DNA of 64,000 bases from Planctomycetaceae bacterium (GCA_018699955.1 JABISG010000054.1:124001-188000), one strand, 5' to 3'. Positions 9,496-18,637 are shown, numbered from the stretch's first letter. Numbers and translations are program-made. Notes: a model not told the origin generated them from the letters alone.

Positions 9496-11256
9496 ATGGC
9501 ATCAACCAATCCACCAGCCGTTGGTTCTCGCGCTGTCCGGGTGTTTGCGTTGCTATTGGCATGCGTCGCAGTCGCCGACTGCGCCATCGCTGATGATCGC
9601 GACGAAGAAAACGCGGTAAGCGAGGCCGATGCGCGGGCGATTGCCGAACGGGAGCAAGCGCGGGCGACCGCCGTTGCGTTGAACTACTGCCGCACGTCGT
9701 TTCATCGCATCCGCCGCTATCCTTCCAAGCGGGTGCTGATCGAAGAGCAGCAGCAGATTCTCAACAACCTCGATCTCAACGGCATCGCCGACGAAGAAGT
9801 GGTTCGGCTCTACACGGCCGTGCTGCAGGAAATTTCCCAGGTTCAAATCGCCGAACGCGAGCGAAAAGTCATCAAGGACCGCCACCGTCGTGTGTTCTAT
9901 CGGCAGCTTTCGCTGACGGCACTCGAGTTGTCGGCCCAATTGGCGACGGCCCATTATGCCTCGGCCGTTCGCACCGGTGCAGCCAGTTGGTGGGACTTCC
10001 GGGCGATGGGTTGGCAGACCGAACTCGACACCTGGAAATTGGAAAAGCAACAACTGCTTGCGTTGACCGACAAGTCGGCGTTGTTTCTCGACACCTTCTG
10101 GAAGCTCGCCCGCAAACGCAACATTCCTGACCGTTGGCTCGTCCGTTCGACCGATCTCGACCGGCTGGAAGAAGCGGTTCGCGAACCCGATCTGGCCGTG
10201 CGATTGCGCGTGCTCAAGCGGATGGAAAACTTCATGGAATGTTATCCGCCCTACTGGTATTACGTCGGGCGAACCGAGCAGCAATTGGGGCAACTCTTTG
10301 CCGCCGCCGAAACCTATCGCGAGCTGACCGAATTGGGTCGCGGGCATTTTCGCAAGGATGAAATGCTGGCCGCCGGCACGGTCAACCGGGCCGTCATTCA
10401 GCAGTACCTCAAACAGCCGGCCGCCGAAAAGACTGCCCTCGATGCGCTCAAGTTCTCGATGGACGGTTGGGAAGTCAACCTGATGGGGGCCGACGTGCTG
10501 CGCCGCAACGGCCAATTTGAAAAGGCCGAAGACGCGATTCTGCGCAACCTCGACGTCGAACTGGAACGCCCGCAAAGTCTCGCCGCTTTGTTGATGGTGT
10601 ATTACGACTGGAAGAACAAAGAAAAACTGGCCGCCCGGTTGGCCAGCCTCGAAGTTCTCCGCGATGCCCCAATGCCTGCGTTATTGCACGCAGCCCAACT
10701 GCTGGCGAACGACCGGCTTCCTGCACCGTTCATCTCGCATCTGCGCGGTTCGTTGGGCGGAAAGATCGGCCTGAATTTCGGGCGCGATGATTTACTGTTT
10801 TCCGCAATCCAAAACTGGCAACTTTCCTCGGCACGCATCTCCGTCATCGCCGGCCGACAAACCTTCACACGGCCCACACAATCCAACGTCCGCGATCGCC
10901 GCGAAGTCCGTTTCCGCCGCGTGCTGGAACTGGGCAGCCCTCTGAAACCCTCGACCGAAACACCGCCGCTGCTGTTGGTTCTCAACTACCCCGACGGCCA
11001 AAACATCCGCGTCCACCTGCACGACACCACCACCGACCCGAACGCCCGCTCCTCCTACCGGTTTCTCATCTCCCACATCGAGATCGGCGAGACAATATTA
11101 CGCCTCGTCCCCCTGGCCCGATCCACGGAACTGCCACCGCCGCTGATCGAGGCCCCGAAACCCGATGCAGCGCCAGCGCCGAAGTTGCCTTCGCCCGCTG
11201 TGCCGGAAGTCGAAACGTTGCCTGCACCACCGGATGCAGCGACTTCGCCCGAATGA
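9496..11256 (+). CDS. Secreted helical-repeat (TPR-like) protein of unknown function
   Basis: 586 residues from ATG 9496, favoured by AGAGGA at 9481-9486; ATG 9472 in the same frame adds eight residues. A signal peptide or anchor (ALLLACVAVADCAIA) points to the periplasm or outer face. The middle (about residues 230-410) contains TPR-like helix pairs such as YYVGRTEQQLGQLFAAAETYRELTELG and VLRRNGQFEKAEDAILRNL. A beta-rich segment follows (VLNYPDGQNIRVHLHDTTTD), then a Pro-rich tail (APAPKLPSPAVPEVETLPAP) typical of exported planctomycete proteins. No catalytic motif is visible and no family name is offered. Confidence 0.75.
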   Translation: MASTNPPAVGSRAVRVFALLLACVAVADCAIADDRDEENAVSEADARAIAEREQARATAVALNYCRTSFHRIRRYPSKRVLIEEQQQILNNLDLNGIADEEVVRLYTAVLQEISQVQIAERERKVIKDRHRRVFYRQLSLTALELSAQLATAHYASAVRTGAASWWDFRAMGWQTELDTWKLEKQQLLALTDKSALFLDTFWKLARKRNIPDRWLVRSTDLDRLEEAVREPDLAVRLRVLKRMENFMECYPPYWYYVGRTEQQLGQLFAAAETYRELTELGRGHFRKDEMLAAGTVNRAVIQQYLKQPAAEKTALDALKFSMDGWEVNLMGADVLRRNGQFEKAEDAILRNLDVELERPQSLAALLMVYYDWKNKEKLAARLASLEVLRDAPMPALLHAAQLLANDRLPAPFISHLRGSLGGKIGLNFGRDDLLFSAIQNWQLSSARISVIAGRQTFTRPTQSNVRDRREVRFRRVLELGSPLKPSTETPPLLLVLNYPDGQNIRVHLHDTTTDPNARSSYRFLISHIEIGETILRLVPLARSTELPPPLIEAPKPDAAPAPKLPSPAVPEVETLPAPPDAATSPE

Positions 11257-11298
11257 ATTCAGAAATGATTCCGGACGCCTTTTCTGCCCTTTCTGAAT

Positions 11299-12186
11299 TC
11301 AAGGCAATACAAGGGATGGACTCGTGGCGGCGCTCTGATTCGGTAAGCCGTATGTGTACAACGTCGAGAGTCTCTTGAATTGGCGCTGTTCTTCTGCGGA
11401 TCGCGCCTCGGCGGCGACCCGGATGGTCATGCCGGCGAGCTGCCATCCGTCGCTTTGCTGGCGGACATGATAGTCATGGACAATGACGCCAAGGACGTTA
11501 GATTGAGCCATAGCCTTCTGGACCTTGGACTGATACTCGCTCCAAGTGGCATTAAAATTCGCCTCGTACTCGGAGAAAAAGACCGTTTCGTGCATCCGAC
11601 GGATGCGATGGTTGTCCGGATTGAAGGCCAATCCAACATCCAAGACAATCACACCGGGGAAGCCGGAACGCGCGATCTGCTTGACAGCCTTGCTAACCCG
11701 TTTCTGGAGAGATCGTATGCTCTTGAGTCGCTTCGCGGCAAAGACAAACTTGGCGTTGTCCAAGACACACGAGACATCTGGTTCTTCCCATTCCACCGGA
11801 AGAAGTTGAGCCGCGGTGCATACTGCTCCAACATATATTTCGAAACTTGCATCGCGCCCAGGCGAGTGAGTGCGGTCGCGCTGTGGTAGCACAGAATCGT
11901 GCACTAGCTTTTTGAGGAGATCCCCAAACACGCCGGACGTTTCAGTTGTGGCAAGCTGATCAAACGCAAATGCGAGGAGTTGCATATCGCGTTCGCCTTC
12001 AAGGGCGATCTCATAGTCAGGATGATCGGGTTCGATCGTGCCGATTCCTGAGTGGTAGAGGTCGAACATTCGTCTAAGCCGCGATGATGGTGGTACCGGG
12101 ACACCAGCAGCTTCAATCGTGGCGATGACGAAGGAAGAGAGTTCCGGGCGAGTTAGCGGTGTAATTGTTGGGGGGATAATAATCAT
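11299..12186 (-). CDS. Orphan protein with a possible degenerate PD-(D/E)XK nuclease-like core
   Basis: 295 residues from ATG 12186; an in-frame TTG at 12246 would add 20. There is no signal peptide or membrane segment. Residues ~110-185 read FEIYVGAVCTAA, EEPDVSCVLDNAKFVFAAKRL, then KQIARSGFPGVIVLDVGLAF. That order (acidic helix, PD, strand ending x-x-K, later strand) resembles a PD-(D/E)XK fold, but the second acidic residue is Ala (AAK). This is inference only. The base composition is more AT-rich than its neighbours and the gene stands alone in a gap, which fits recent acquisition. It is convergent with the secreted repeat protein gene upstream (42-bp gap). Confidence 0.6.
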   Translation of the reverse strand: MIIIPPTITPLTRPELSSFVIATIEAAGVPVPPSSRLRRMFDLYHSGIGTIEPDHPDYEIALEGERDMQLLAFAFDQLATTETSGVFGDLLKKLVHDSVLPQRDRTHSPGRDASFEIYVGAVCTAAQLLPVEWEEPDVSCVLDNAKFVFAAKRLKSIRSLQKRVSKAVKQIARSGFPGVIVLDVGLAFNPDNHRIRRMHETVFFSEYEANFNATWSEYQSKVQKAMAQSNVLGVIVHDYHVRQQSDGWQLAGMTIRVAAEARSAEEQRQFKRLSTLYTYGLPNQSAATSPSLVLP

Positions 12187-12682
12187 GAGATTTCGGTGGA
12201 ATTCCAAATTATTCGTTGTCAAACGAAGGCGACCGGTCTTTGGCAAGACTGATCACCCCACTGAACGGCATCCGGCCGTGCCGTGCTACGCTCGGATTCC
12301 TAGTTCGCGACTTGCAGCCCCTACATGACCGCAGAAAGTTTAGTCGAGGATTCGCTGTTCTATTATACTATACGGGCGATTCTTGTCTTTTTCGGAATGG
12401 AGCCTCTTTTGGTATCGAATCAATCAGGGTGGCTGGTCCCCATTAGACAGGAGCATATCTGAATGGTTCGTCTTCCCCCCTGCCCCCATCTCCCCCACGC
12501 GCTCAATCCCAAACATATGCAAAGCGGTTGATCTTTAGTGCCGATGTGGTATGATGTTATGCGACGAATTTGTTCACAGAGACCTTCCCGGTTGAGGCTG
12601 ATCGGTGGCTGTATTGTGGCCGTCCGGTTCCCACCGCTTCAAACCGACTTGCTTCGCAGAACATCACGATGGAGATCCGCCG
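12187..12682. other. AT-richer intergenic region
   Basis: No gene is visible. The left part is lower in GC, like the orphan gene beside it (for example TTCTATTATACTATACGG near 12358). The right part holds the candidate promoter of the DUF1501 gene. Confidence 0.5.
12528..12555 (+). promoter_or_regulatory. Candidate sigma-70-type promoter for the DUF1501 gene
   Basis: TTGATC (12528-12533) and TATGAT (12550-12555) are separated by 16 bp and lie about 130 bp before the chosen ATG. Both hexamers are close to consensus. Confidence 0.4.
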
Positions 12683-14005
12683 ATGCTGAATTTGCTGTCG
12701 AGCGCAAACCGTAATTGTGAAGGCACATCCCGCCGTAGCTTCCTGCAGGTTGGGGCGTTGGGTGGATTGGGGCTTTCGCTGCCGAATTGGTTGGCGGCCA
12801 AACAGGCGCAGGCCAAAACCGGTGCGGGCGGCGAGACCAACTGCATTCTCATTTGGACCCGCGGCGGAACCAGCCATCACGACACGTTCGATCCCAAGCC
12901 GGAAGCCCCGGTGAGTGTGAAGGGCGAATACGGCGTGATCGACACGGCGATTCCCGGCGTGCAGTTCACCGAAATTCTTCCCAACATGGCGAAGGAACTG
13001 AAACGGTTCGCCGTCCTTCGCGGCTGGAACCCACGCAATGGCAGTCACGGCACCGCCGATCAATGGGTGATGTCGGGCCGCCGTTTCAACCCGGCCGTCG
13101 GTTATCCCACTTACGGTTCGGTGGTGAGTTACCACAAGGGTTTCAAGTCGGCGATGCCGCCGTTTGTGCAGTTGGGCAGTCAGGTCGATCACCGCTTCGG
13201 CGGCGGAACGTCGGGCATTCTGGGACTGGAACACAACCCGTTCGAAATGCTGGCCGACCCGAACGCCAAGAAGTTCGACGTCCGTGACATCACACCGCCG
13301 CAGGGTGTGGGCATGGATCGCGTGAATCGGCGACGCACGATTCTGGCGAAGATCGATGCCCTGCAACGCGAGGGCGACCTGCAACCGGCTGCCTTCGACG
13401 CGTTGGATGAACATTACAAAGCAGCACTGGCGATGATCACCGCGCCGGAGACGAAGAAGGCTTTCGAGATTGAAAAGGAAGACGCCAAACTGCGGGACGG
13501 TTACGGCCGCAACCGGTTCGGGCAAAGTTGTCTGTTGGCTCGCCGTTTGATTCAGTCGGGCGTTCGCTTCGTCACCGTGACCGACGGCAGTTGGGACACG
13601 CACCAGAACAACTTCACTTCACTGAAGAGCCGACTGATTCCGAAAATGGATCAGGCGATTCCCGCGTTGTTGGCCGACCTGGAAGAGCGCGGCATGCTCG
13701 ACTCGACGCTCGTCTGTTGGCTAACCGACTTCGGCCGCACGCCGAAGATCAACTCGGCCAGCGGTCGCGATCACTGGGCATCGGCCGGCTTTGCGATTAT
13801 GGCAGGGGCCGGCATTCCCGGCGGTGCAGTCCTCGGACAAACCGACGAAGAAGGCGGCCGACCGATCCGCGACGAATATTACTCCGACGACATCGCCACA
13901 ACGGTTTACGAAAAACTCGGCATCCCCCACGACTTAATCGCCCGCGCCCCCGATGGCCGCCCGGTTCGGTTGATCGAAGGCAAGCCGATTCGCGAGTGGA
14001 TGTAG
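12683..14005 (+). CDS. DUF1501 family exported protein (Tat-type N-terminus)
   Basis: 440 residues from ATG 12683, with GGAG at 12671-12674. The N-terminus SRRSFLQVGALGGLGLSLP is a twin-arginine-like signal. The body has DUF1501 hallmarks: WTRGGTSHHDTFDPKPEAP, VCWLTDFGRTPKIN and GRDHWASAGFAIMAGAGIPGG. The fold is related to alkaline phosphatase/sulfatase-type hydrolases, but no activity is established for the family. DUF1501 genes often sit next to DUF1549/DUF1553 genes in planctomycetes; this one stands alone and is followed by a strong terminator. Confidence 0.92.
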   Translation: MLNLLSSANRNCEGTSRRSFLQVGALGGLGLSLPNWLAAKQAQAKTGAGGETNCILIWTRGGTSHHDTFDPKPEAPVSVKGEYGVIDTAIPGVQFTEILPNMAKELKRFAVLRGWNPRNGSHGTADQWVMSGRRFNPAVGYPTYGSVVSYHKGFKSAMPPFVQLGSQVDHRFGGGTSGILGLEHNPFEMLADPNAKKFDVRDITPPQGVGMDRVNRRRTILAKIDALQREGDLQPAAFDALDEHYKAALAMITAPETKKAFEIEKEDAKLRDGYGRNRFGQSCLLARRLIQSGVRFVTVTDGSWDTHQNNFTSLKSRLIPKMDQAIPALLADLEERGMLDSTLVCWLTDFGRTPKINSASGRDHWASAGFAIMAGAGIPGGAVLGQTDEEGGRPIRDEYYSDDIATTVYEKLGIPHDLIARAPDGRPVRLIEGKPIREWM

Positions 14006-14040
14006 AGTTAACGAATAGAAAACGAACCAAGTGAACAAAA

Positions 14041-14074
14041 CGCCCGGAACACCGCGATGGTCCGGGCGTTTTTT
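14041..14074 (+). terminator. Rho-independent terminator after DUF1501
   Basis: CGCCCGGA (14041-14048) pairs perfectly with TCCGGGCG (14061-14068) across a 12-base loop and is followed at once by six T residues. It lies 36 bases after the stop codon. Confidence 0.9.
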
Positions 14075-14160
14075 CGTCGCTCGGCGACGGCAATCAAGAA
14101 TTTCGTTCATTCAACCCCGCTGACTCTTGTTGTCCACCCCTGTTTCTTGGACACTCTCTT

Positions 14161-14183
14161 ATTGCAATTGATATGCAATTGCA
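14161..14183 (+). promoter_or_regulatory. Candidate Fur/Zur-family operator upstream of the ZIP transporter
   Basis: ATTGCA (14161-14166), a 7-base spacer, then TGCAAT (14174-14179) forms a 19-bp dyad. It overlaps the perfect palindrome TGCAATTGCA (14174-14183). AT-rich dyads of this size are typical targets of Fur-family repressors, and a Fur-family gene lies at the far side of the ZIP gene. The link is inferred. Confidence 0.5.
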
Positions 14184-14211
14184 TCTTGTTTGAATCACAA
14201 GGGCAGCTGAA

Positions 14212-15282
14212 ATGACAGGTATTCGTGGGATTGCGGGCAGCGCATTGCTGTTGTTGCTGACGGTTTTTGCAGGGGAATCGGCCTCGGCCGAAACGGCTGA
14301 CGTGTCGCCAATTGTTGCGCAGCAGGCGTCTCCCAACTCCAATGCAGTGACAGCAACCATCAGCAATACCGGCTGGTGGCCGATTGCCCTGCTGGGCGTC
14401 TACTGTTTCTTGATTGTGTTGGCATCGTTGGGGGGCGGTTGGCTGCCGATGATGATGAGCCTGACGCATAACCGCATGCAGCTGATGCTCAGTCTGGTTG
14501 GCGGGTTGATGCTCGGCATTGGCGTGTTTCACATGTTGCCGCATGCGGCCCACGAGATACCGCTCGACCGGGCTGTGTGGTGGATGATGGTCGGCATGTT
14601 GACGATGTTCTTCCTCATTCGCACGTTCCATTTTCATCAGCACGAGCCGGTGGATCTGACGCAAGTAGCGAGCGACGCTGCACACGACCACGATCATGAT
14701 CACGACTGCGGTCACGGCCATCATCACCACGGCTCACAAAATCTGGGCTGGATCGGGATCACGTTGGGACTTTCACTGCATACGTTGATCGACGGCATCG
14801 CATTGGGGGCGAGCGTGACGGCGGCGACGAGTCACAGCACCGAGTGGCAGCTGCTGGGACTGGGAACCTTTTTGGCAATCGCGTTGCACAAACCACTCGA
14901 TGCCGTTTCGATCACGTCGCTGATGCTCAAAGGGGGGTGGACGGCCGGTTGGCGACACGCCGTCAACGGAGGCTTTGCGCTGATGTGTCCGCTCGGCGCA
15001 TTTCTATTCGTGTTGGGAATCGAACGGTTTTCCGGCAGTCAGGCGGTCATTGTGGGATGCGCTTTGGCATTTGCGGCCGGTGCATTTCTTTGTATTTCGC
15101 TGGGCGATTTACTTCCGGAAATGGAGTTTCACTCGCACAACCGGCTGCCGTTATCGCTTGCGTTAATTGCCGGCATCGCGTTGGCGTGGGGCATCCGCTT
15201 CCTTGAACCGAGCCATCTGCATTCGCCGCAGACGAGCGAGAACACTTCTCACTTCAACGGCACGAGCGACAGTAACCTTTGA
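14212..15282 (+). CDS. ZIP-family metal transporter
   Basis: 356 residues with about eight predicted membrane segments, so an inner-membrane permease for zinc or related divalent metals. The N-terminal hydrophobic stretch (SALLLLLTVFAG) looks like a signal. A cytoplasmic-type loop is rich in histidine (HDHDHDHDCGHGHHHH near residue 165), as expected for ZIP metal-binding loops. The conserved metal-site helices are visible as HTLIDGIALGAS and HKPLDAVSI. The 3' end overlaps the convergent Fur-family gene by 29 bp, and the promoter region carries a Fur-type dyad. I infer repression by that regulator when metal is plentiful. Which metal is carried cannot be told from sequence. Confidence 0.88.
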   Translation: MTGIRGIAGSALLLLLTVFAGESASAETADVSPIVAQQASPNSNAVTATISNTGWWPIALLGVYCFLIVLASLGGGWLPMMMSLTHNRMQLMLSLVGGLMLGIGVFHMLPHAAHEIPLDRAVWWMMVGMLTMFFLIRTFHFHQHEPVDLTQVASDAAHDHDHDHDCGHGHHHHGSQNLGWIGITLGLSLHTLIDGIALGASVTAATSHSTEWQLLGLGTFLAIALHKPLDAVSITSLMLKGGWTAGWRHAVNGGFALMCPLGAFLFVLGIERFSGSQAVIVGCALAFAAGAFLCISLGDLLPEMEFHSHNRLPLSLALIAGIALAWGIRFLEPSHLHSPQTSENTSHFNGTSDSNL

Positions 15283-15691
15283 GCAGAATTTCAGTCACAC
15301 GGCCGATGCGGCCGGCGCGGCGTTTGCTGGCGGTGTTGAATTCCACGTCACCCAAACAAGTCACGCCACCGCAATCGACGCAGACGAAATGCGGATGACC
15401 GCCGTCGTGGGGGTCGCCGGGGCTTTTCAACTCGAACCGCCAGACGTGATCGCCCAGTTCGGTACGGCTGAGCAAATTGGCATCGGTCAGATCGACCAGA
15501 TTGCGGAAGACCGTCGCCTTGTCGAAACCGAGTGGGGCCAAATCGCAGGCCAGTTCGGCGTGAGAAATCGGCGACGTCGCACGTCGCAGTTGCCCCATCA
15601 CCGCCAATCGCGAAGCCGTGCAACGCAAACCGGCATCGCGAATCAGCGCACGCAGCTCGGCAACCTCGTCGCTGCGTTGTTTCGATTTCAT
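15254..15691 (-). CDS. Fur-family metal-dependent transcriptional regulator (possibly Zur)
   Basis: 145 residues from ATG 15691 (MKSKQRSDEV). An N-terminal winged helix (LRCTASRLAVMGQL, then GFDKATVFRNLVDLTDANLL) precedes the family's dimer/metal domain. The histidine-rich sensor segment GDPHDGGHPHFVC, the CVDC pair and the C-terminal CRSC pair form the usual structural Cys4 zinc site. The protein should bind dyad operators when loaded with metal. It faces the ZIP transporter tail to tail with overlapping 3' ends, so antisense effects between the two transcripts are possible. Zur is favoured over Fur or PerR only because of the ZIP neighbour. Confidence 0.88.
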   Translation of the reverse strand: MKSKQRSDEVAELRALIRDAGLRCTASRLAVMGQLRRATSPISHAELACDLAPLGFDKATVFRNLVDLTDANLLSRTELGDHVWRFELKSPGDPHDGGHPHFVCVDCGGVTCLGDVEFNTASKRRAGRIGRVTEILLKGYCRSCR

Positions 15692-15870
15692 CGAACTGAC
15701 TCCGGTGATTCGGGGTGACCGCCACCGATTATACGGCAGCGGAACTCGGCAGTCCACGTTGTCGCGGTCGACGGCAAACGTTACATTCGATATCAGTGCT
15801 GAATTGTCGGCATCCTGCCCGTGTGCTGAATGTCCCGCCGAAATCTTCCGCAATCCCCTGGAGAGAATCC

Positions 15871-17157
15871 ATGGTCCGTTTTTGCCTGCCCGTTGTCATG
15901 TTGTTTGCCGTAGTCCTGTCGTCGTTGTTGGGCGATGCTGCCGAGTTGAAGGCTCCGACGGCCGAATGGCCCAGTTGGCGCGGTCCCAATCGCGATGGAA
16001 TTTCGACCGAAAAGGGGTTGCTGCAGAAGTGGCCCGAAGACGGACCGACGCTCTCCTGGCAGGCTTCCGGCTTGGGTCGAGGCATGTCGAGCGTGGCGAT
16101 TTCCGGCGGCCGTATCTTCACGATGGGCAAACTACGGGGCGGCACAGCACTGATCGCAATGAACCTCGAAGACGGCGCAATCCTGTGGGCATCACCCGTC
16201 GGTGGCGGTAATCCGAATTGCACGCCGACCGTCGATGGCGATCTCGTCTACGCGCTGGGACGCAGTGGCGATCTGGTTTGTGTCGAGGCGGCTACGGGCA
16301 AAGAGGTTTGGCGAACCGTTTACGGGAAGGACTTCGACGGCAAGATGATGTCGGGCTGGGGATACAGCGAATCGCCGCTGATTGACGGCGACCGCGTGAT
16401 CTGCACGCCGGGCGCGAACGACGCGATGATTGCCGCCCTCGATAAGAAGACGGGCAAGGTCATCTGGAAGGCGGAACAACCCAAAGACGTTGGCAATCGC
16501 GGAAAGGACGGAGCCGCCTATTCTTCCATCGTCGTCAGCAAGGCTGCCGGTGTGAAACAGTACCTGCAGTTGACCGGTCGCGGAATGATTTCCGTCGATG
16601 CCAAAACCGGCCGCACATTGTGGACCTACAACAAAATCGCCAACCCCACCGCCAACATTCCCACCCCCATCGTTAAGGACGACTACGTCTTCTGTTCGTC
16701 CGGTTATGGCGGCGGCGGAGCGGCCTTGTTGAAACTGAGCTCGGCTGGGGCCGGGAAAGTTGATGTCGAAGAAGTCTATTACCGTTCGTCGCGCGAACTG
16801 CAAAACCATCACGGCGGAATGATTCTCATCGGCGATCACGTCTACATGGGGCGCGGCCACAACAAGGGTTTCCCCACCTGCGTTGAACTGAAAACCGGTG
16901 AGATTATTTGGGGCGACAAACAACGCGGTCCAGGCGGAGGGTCGGCGGCGATTGTGTACGCCGACGGTCAACTCTACTTCCGCTATCAGGACGGCATCAT
17001 GGCACTCATCGAAGCGACTCCCAAAGAGTACCGCTTGAAGAGTTCGTTCAAGCTGGCATCGGTCAGAGGCCAAAGTTGGCCGCATCCAGTCATCGCCGGC
17101 GGACGGTTGTATCTCCGCGACCAGGACGTGCTGATGTGCTACGACATCCGCAAGTAG
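15871..17157 (+). CDS. Exported PQQ-type beta-propeller protein
   Basis: 428 residues from ATG 15871, supported by GGAGAG at 15860-15865. The signal peptide (MVRFCLPVVMLFAVVLSSLLGDA) is followed by WPSWRGPNRDGIS, an opening typical of planctomycete PQQ-propeller proteins. The propeller repeats follow: EDGAILWASPV, ATGKEVWRTVY, KTGKVIWKAEQ, KTGRTLWTYN and KTGEIIWGDK. It probably acts in the periplasm. The dehydrogenase catalytic residues of true quinoproteins are not evident, so a structural or binding role (BamB-like fold) is more likely than PQQ-dependent oxidation. Confidence 0.88.
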   Translation: MVRFCLPVVMLFAVVLSSLLGDAAELKAPTAEWPSWRGPNRDGISTEKGLLQKWPEDGPTLSWQASGLGRGMSSVAISGGRIFTMGKLRGGTALIAMNLEDGAILWASPVGGGNPNCTPTVDGDLVYALGRSGDLVCVEAATGKEVWRTVYGKDFDGKMMSGWGYSESPLIDGDRVICTPGANDAMIAALDKKTGKVIWKAEQPKDVGNRGKDGAAYSSIVVSKAAGVKQYLQLTGRGMISVDAKTGRTLWTYNKIANPTANIPTPIVKDDYVFCSSGYGGGGAALLKLSSAGAGKVDVEEVYYRSSRELQNHHGGMILIGDHVYMGRGHNKGFPTCVELKTGEIIWGDKQRGPGGGSAAIVYADGQLYFRYQDGIMALIEATPKEYRLKSSFKLASVRGQSWPHPVIAGGRLYLRDQDVLMCYDIRK

Positions 17158-17170
17158 GCTTCCGCAAGCG

Positions 17171-17193
17171 AGCCGCCGGCTTTAAGCCGGCGG
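17171..17193. repeat. REP-like palindrome after the propeller gene
   Basis: CCGCCGGCTT and AAGCCGGCGG pair perfectly around a single base, next to AGCGAGC. It shares the GCGAG...AAGCCGG pattern with the elements at 57836 and 61652 and may double as a 3'-end stabiliser. Confidence 0.6.
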
Positions 17194-17309
17194 TTGCATT
17201 CGGGTCTCTGTGCGCCGTAGGCTGAATCGATGCCATCAGTGGGTTGACACCCGCCGCTCGCCTGAATCATCCGTCTTCCTGGCGGTTCCTCAACTAAGGA
17301 TTGACCACC

Positions 17310-18599
17310 ATGATGCGATTTGTGACAGCGTTGCTCGTGTTCGGTGGCTCCCTTTCGGTTGTCGGCGCTGCGGAAACCGAGCGACCGAATATCGTGTTGA
17401 TTATGGCCGACGATGTCGGTTGCGATGCGATTGGCTGTTACGGCGGCGAGTCGTATCCGACGCCGAACATTGACCGGCTGGCTGCCGGCGGTCTGCGGTT
17501 CAATCACTGTTACAGTATGCCGGCGTGTCACCCGACGCGCATCTGTTTGATGACGGGGCAGTATCCGCGTCGGCTGAAGAATCCCAAGTGGGGTTCATTC
17601 CCGCGTGACGTGGAAAAGAACACCTTTGGCCGCGTCTTGCAGCGGGCCGGCTATGCGACGGCGGTCGCGGGCAAATGGCAACTGTCTTTATTGGGAACAG
17701 ACCTCAAGCAACCCAATCGCATGGGATTCGAGCAGTACTCGTTGTTCGGTTGGCACGAAGGAGCACGGTACTATCAGCCGTTGATCTGGCAGAACGGCAA
17801 ACGCCGCGATGACGTCGCCGAACACTTCGGCCCCGATGTCTACTGCGAGTTTCTGATTGACTTTATGAAGACGAACCGGCAGCGGCCATTCTTTGCATAC
17901 TTCCCGATGGCCCTCTGCCACGACGTGACCGATGACCTCGACAAACCGGTCCCCTACGGACCGCGCGGCCGCTACGATTCGTTCGCAGAAATGGCAGCCG
18001 ACATGGATCGGATCGTCGGAAAGCTTGTTGGCGCGGTCGATGATTTGGGTCTTCGCAAGAAGACGGTCATCCTGTTCACCGGCGACAACGGCACGCCCTT
18101 CCGCTCGACCATTCGCGTCGAAGGGAAGAAGTACATCCGCGATCCCGTCTTCTCCGTTTACAAAGGCAAGCGGGTTCAAGGCGGCAAAACCAAACTGACC
18201 AACGGCGGTACCAACGTGCCGTTGATCGCCAGTTGGCCGGGAACAATCGAACCGGGCGGCGTAGTCGATGACCTGGTCGATTTCAGCGACTACCTGCCAA
18301 CGTTGGCCGAGTTGACCGCTGCGAAACTGCCGGCCGGTGTCACATTGGATGGCAAGAGTTTCGCCAGCCGTTTGACCGGCGACAAACCGGCATTGCGAAC
18401 GTGGGCGTATGCCGAAGCGCCACGCAATCGCTACTGGGTCCGCACACAGCGCTGGAAGCTCTACAACGACGGCCGCTGGTTCGACATGCAGAACGATGAG
18501 TTCGAGAAGAAGCCGCTCAAGAGCGAGCAACTACCGAAATCGGCCGACGATGCGAAGCGGCTATTGACCGGCGCAATGAAACAGGTCGGCGGTTTTTAG
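17310..18599 (+). CDS. Sulfatase (formylglycine-type, alkaline phosphatase superfamily)
   Basis: 429 residues from ATG 17310, with AAGGA at 17296-17300. After a signal peptide the mature start RPNIVLIMADDVGCDAIGCYGG supplies the metal-binding aspartates. The active-site motif ACHPTRICLMTG carries the cysteine (C73) that a maturase would convert to formylglycine. The first variable position is His, and Thr replaces the usual Ser. GKWQ and FTGDNGTP are the other expected metal-site blocks. The enzyme should hydrolyse sulfate esters, often of sulfated polysaccharides, in the periplasm. Substrate is unknown; the fucose mutarotase and sugar-acid dehydratase nearby hint at deoxy-sugar polymers. No maturase gene is in the window. 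Confidence 0.92.
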   Translation: MMRFVTALLVFGGSLSVVGAAETERPNIVLIMADDVGCDAIGCYGGESYPTPNIDRLAAGGLRFNHCYSMPACHPTRICLMTGQYPRRLKNPKWGSFPRDVEKNTFGRVLQRAGYATAVAGKWQLSLLGTDLKQPNRMGFEQYSLFGWHEGARYYQPLIWQNGKRRDDVAEHFGPDVYCEFLIDFMKTNRQRPFFAYFPMALCHDVTDDLDKPVPYGPRGRYDSFAEMAADMDRIVGKLVGAVDDLGLRKKTVILFTGDNGTPFRSTIRVEGKKYIRDPVFSVYKGKRVQGGKTKLTNGGTNVPLIASWPGTIEPGGVVDDLVDFSDYLPTLAELTAAKLPAGVTLDGKSFASRLTGDKPALRTWAYAEAPRNRYWVRTQRWKLYNDGRWFDMQNDEFEKKPLKSEQLPKSADDAKRLLTGAMKQVGGF

Positions 18600-18637
18600 G
18601 CCACCCTGTCATCGCTGATCAATGGGGTCATCGCAAA

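Noticed and set aside
9553..10575. Minus-strand open frame of 340 codons
   Set aside because: Antisense of the secreted repeat protein; no signal, motif or ribosome site.
12605..12682. N-terminal extension of the DUF1501 gene from GTG 12605
   Set aside because: The ATG at 12683 has GGAG at 8-base spacing and puts the twin-arginine signal near the N-terminus, as expected.
12557..13603. Minus-strand open frame of 348 codons
   Set aside because: Opposite the DUF1501 gene, which has strong family motifs and a ribosome site.
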